From assembly GCA_036387255.1 (NCBI GenBank), contig DASVUC010000226.1, positions 1 to 42,420 of the forward strand: DNA of 42,420 bases. Reading direction: 5' to 3'. Shown piece by piece: positions 40,948 through 42,420 of this stretch (within the stretch, counting starts at the first letter, position 1; every line of letters starts with the position of its first letter). Source of the stretch: DASVUC01 sp036387255 (lineage in GTDB: Bacteria; Planctomycetota; Phycisphaerae; Tepidisphaerales; Tepidisphaeraceae). Under the pieces are notes generated by a model that was given only the letters and a program-made list of their open reading frames with translations, was not told where the DNA came from and did no database searches. Position numbers and translations under genes: made by a program.

Positions 40948-41499
40948 TCAATTGACCGTTCGATAGTACACGTCCACCGCGCAGTGCTTCAACAGCCACC
41001 CCTCCTGAGATCTCGCTCGAGCTCCGGAACCAACGACGTAATCTTTAACTACCGCGTCGTGAATCTGTTGCCCTTCGGCATCGACGACAACAAGTGCGCC
41101 GTCCTTCATCTGCCTCAGGATGCGCCATACCGAAGTCACAAAGCGGCCAAGATCTGTGTCTTCGGCATCATATCCGATGCCGATGTCCCCAGAGATCAGA
41201 AGCCGATCCACGCGCGTACACCGAAGATGCTGAATGACGACGCCTGATGTCGGTCCCTGAATCCGGCCGTCGGGAAGAATCTTGTGGGGTAGTGCGGGGA
41301 TTACCCTCGAATTCCAGAGATAAACGATTCTTGATTGGCATTCCGCAAGCGAGGATCTCGTGGGCGGAACCTCACTAGGCCAAAGTGCGCCGTCTATCCA
41401 GCAGGTATCACGGCCCAGATCGATCAGCCGACTGTCCAGATCATTTTCATCAGTTGCATCGAAGAATAGAGGCTGGTTCTTTTTTATGTAGGTTTTCAT
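40948..41499 (-). CDS. Probable immunity protein for the upstream toxin
   Basis: 183 aa, ATG 41499, five bases after the toxin stop codon (41505-41507), so translation is likely coupled. No signal peptide or membrane helix; a compact mixed protein with MKTYIKKNQPLFFDATDEND, TSGVVIQHLRCTRVDRLLISGDIGIGY and GALVVVDAEGQQIHDAVV segments, acidic near the N-terminus. No named immunity family is recognised. The assignment rests on position: in polymorphic toxin loci the gene directly after the toxin C-terminus normally encodes its specific inhibitor. Confidence 0.72.
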   Translation of the reverse strand: MKTYIKKNQPLFFDATDENDLDSRLIDLGRDTCWIDGALWPSEVPPTRSSLAECQSRIVYLWNSRVIPALPHKILPDGRIQGPTSGVVIQHLRCTRVDRLLISGDIGIGYDAEDTDLGRFVTSVWRILRQMKDGALVVVDAEGQQIHDAVVKDYVVGSGARARSQEGWLLKHCAVDVYYRTVN

Positions 41500-41504
41500 G
41501 CGGG

Positions 41505-42420
41505 CTAACCTTTCGGTTTTGCTGATTGAGAATAGGTATCGTTGCGTCTTAGCTGCTGGAGCTTGTCAGCATTTGCCGCTTCACGTCTTGTGGGCGTCAG
41601 CCCATCCGCGTACGTGTCAACAGTGTTGTGGTGGTGGAGAGTGCCGTCTGGTTTCTTGAAAGAAAGATCGGGGTACGTCGAGCCCTTTCGCACACCATCA
41701 GGTCCAGGAATATACATCTCAGGCTTAGGCGCACCGGTCACCGCATCAGTGCCACCATGGGTGTGCGTCCAATCTGGATGTTGCTGGAGAATCGCATCAC
41801 GCTTCGCGTCAACGTCGGCGCGAGTTGATGGCGATCCGCGTCTTCCACATCCATTATTATGCGTCAGCGCCGTCAGGTCGCCGACGTAATAGACATGATC
41901 GGCTTCAACCGTGAAGTTGTAAACCTGCTGCGTCCCCGGCAGGCTCATTACGCTCAGCACGTGGATTGGCCCGCTCTCGCCGCGTAGTTGCTCTCCGTCA
42001 TGAAGGTCAGCAGCGCTTACCCAGCCGTGGCGGTCTTCGCTGTAGAACTTGTGGAAGCCCGTGACGCCGAGGTTGTCGTGGGAGCCATGCTGATCTTCCA
42101 AGGCCACGTCGAACACGTAATCGTTCAGGTGATTAACCGTGGTCAGCACCACCCGGCCATGTCCTTGCGCGACCCTCGGTGCTCGCTTGATTGACTGCAC
42201 ATGCCCCACCAATCCGGCCGGCACACCCATCTCAGCCAGATCGACCAATTCATCCAGCGCCAGCAGGCCGCCCACGTCGGCTTGATGACGCCGCAGCCAT
42301 TCCGGCGGCTGAAGTGTCTGAACCTGCCACGTGTCCGGTGTTCCGTCCGGCAGCACCCGCGTTGCGTCGATCGTGAGAAGCTTCCACTGCTTCGTGATCG
42401 ACGTGGCGTCCGAATCTGCA
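41505..42420 (-). CDS. C-terminal part of a polymorphic toxin: Hint domain plus toxin tip (runs off the window)
   Basis: Open frame from the window edge (42420) to the TAG at 41505-41507; the start is outside. The first 150-160 residues form a Hint/pretoxin domain: QGHGRVVLTTVNHLNDYVFDVAL, FHKFYSEDRHGWVSAADLHDGEQ, VLSVMSLPGTQQVYNFTVEADHVYYVGDLTALTHNN. The last of these is the splice-like His-Asn end at which self-cleavage releases the tip. The N-terminal Cys/Ser of the domain is beyond the edge. The tip is about 120 aa: RADVDAKRDAILQQHPDWTHTHGG, TYPDLSFKKPDGTLHHHNTV, DTYADGLTPTRREAANADKL. The D-x-S-F-K-K...N-T-V-D-T-Y pattern with a following TPTRRE helix resembles restriction-endonuclease-like RHS toxin tips, so a nuclease is inferred. 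Confidence 0.82.
   Translation of the reverse strand, partial: ADSDATSITKQWKLLTIDATRVLPDGTPDTWQVQTLQPPEWLRRHQADVGGLLALDELVDLAEMGVPAGLVGHVQSIKRAPRVAQGHGRVVLTTVNHLNDYVFDVALEDQHGSHDNLGVTGFHKFYSEDRHGWVSAADLHDGEQLRGESGPIHVLSVMSLPGTQQVYNFTVEADHVYYVGDLTALTHNNGCGRRGSPSTRADVDAKRDAILQQHPDWTHTHGGTDAVTGAPKPEMYIPGPDGVRKGSTYPDLSFKKPDGTLHHHNTVDTYADGLTPTRREAANADKLQQLRRNDTYSQSAKPKG

Noticed and set aside
40054..42420. Integrated prophage or genomic island at tRNA-Ser
   Set aside because: No integrase, no repeated tRNA 3' end and no phage genes in the window; the toxin locus alone does not show integration.

Overview
The window looks like a GC-rich chromosomal segment of a planctomycete, most likely from the Phycisphaerae/Tepidisphaerales side. 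This is an inference. It rests on secreted proteins with an N-terminal LExR-x-L(L/M)S-like motif, a planctomycete-style pseudopilin with a C-terminal DG box, DUF2961 and SMP-30 secreted enzymes, a MauE/DoxX protein beside Cys-rich secreted proteins, and many short intergenic repeats built on ATCTGAGAT/AAATCTCAAATC. Core genes (pyrH, frr, aroK, accA, a UvrD/Rep helicase, tRNA-Ser) are mixed with envelope and secreted proteins, many without a recognised family.

Layout. 1-4.1 kb (minus): an ABC exporter operon (ATPase, then a large FtsX-type permease) split by a four-helix-bundle gene that is frameshifted and flanked by a 20-bp inverted repeat. 4.3-7.7 kb (plus): two related LExR-motif surface proteins with SdrD/Cna-B-like modules, each followed by a strong hairpin. 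7.8-13.5 kb: metallophosphoesterase, small membrane proteins, SMP-30 protein, DUF2961 lipoprotein. 13.8-16.3 kb (minus): methyltransferase, frr, pyrH. 16.4-20.2 kb (plus): aroK, prepilin peptidase, LapA-like protein, GT-C-like membrane glycosyltransferase. 20.3-24.2 kb (minus): two Gly/Ser-rich secreted proteins and the helicase.

24.2-29.7 kb (plus) has a different character: an AT-richer leader, an M14-type carboxypeptidase, then a tightly packed set of a galaxin-like Cys-rich protein, a second Cys-rich protein, an unknown secreted protein with a C-terminal membrane anchor, a MauE/DoxX-like redox membrane protein and a pseudopilin. This is the best candidate here for an undescribed secreted, disulfide-rich system. 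29.8-35.4 kb: CBM9-esterase lipoprotein, rhomboid protease, zinc-ribbon membrane protein, MBL-fold hydrolase and a CBM48 protein. 35.8-40 kb: accA, a PAS histidine kinase with a degenerate ATPase domain, a gene remnant and an aldo/keto reductase.

The right end (40-42.4 kb) holds tRNA-Ser(GCT) with its terminator. Beyond it on the minus strand is the C-terminal part of a polymorphic toxin (Hint domain plus a C-terminal toxin domain), its probable immunity gene 5 nt downstream, and a decayed second copy of the Hint module, the usual picture of toxin-tip replacement by recombination. Several plus-strand genes have a -10-like hexamer only 6-10 nt before the start codon and no Shine-Dalgarno, suggesting leaderless mRNAs.
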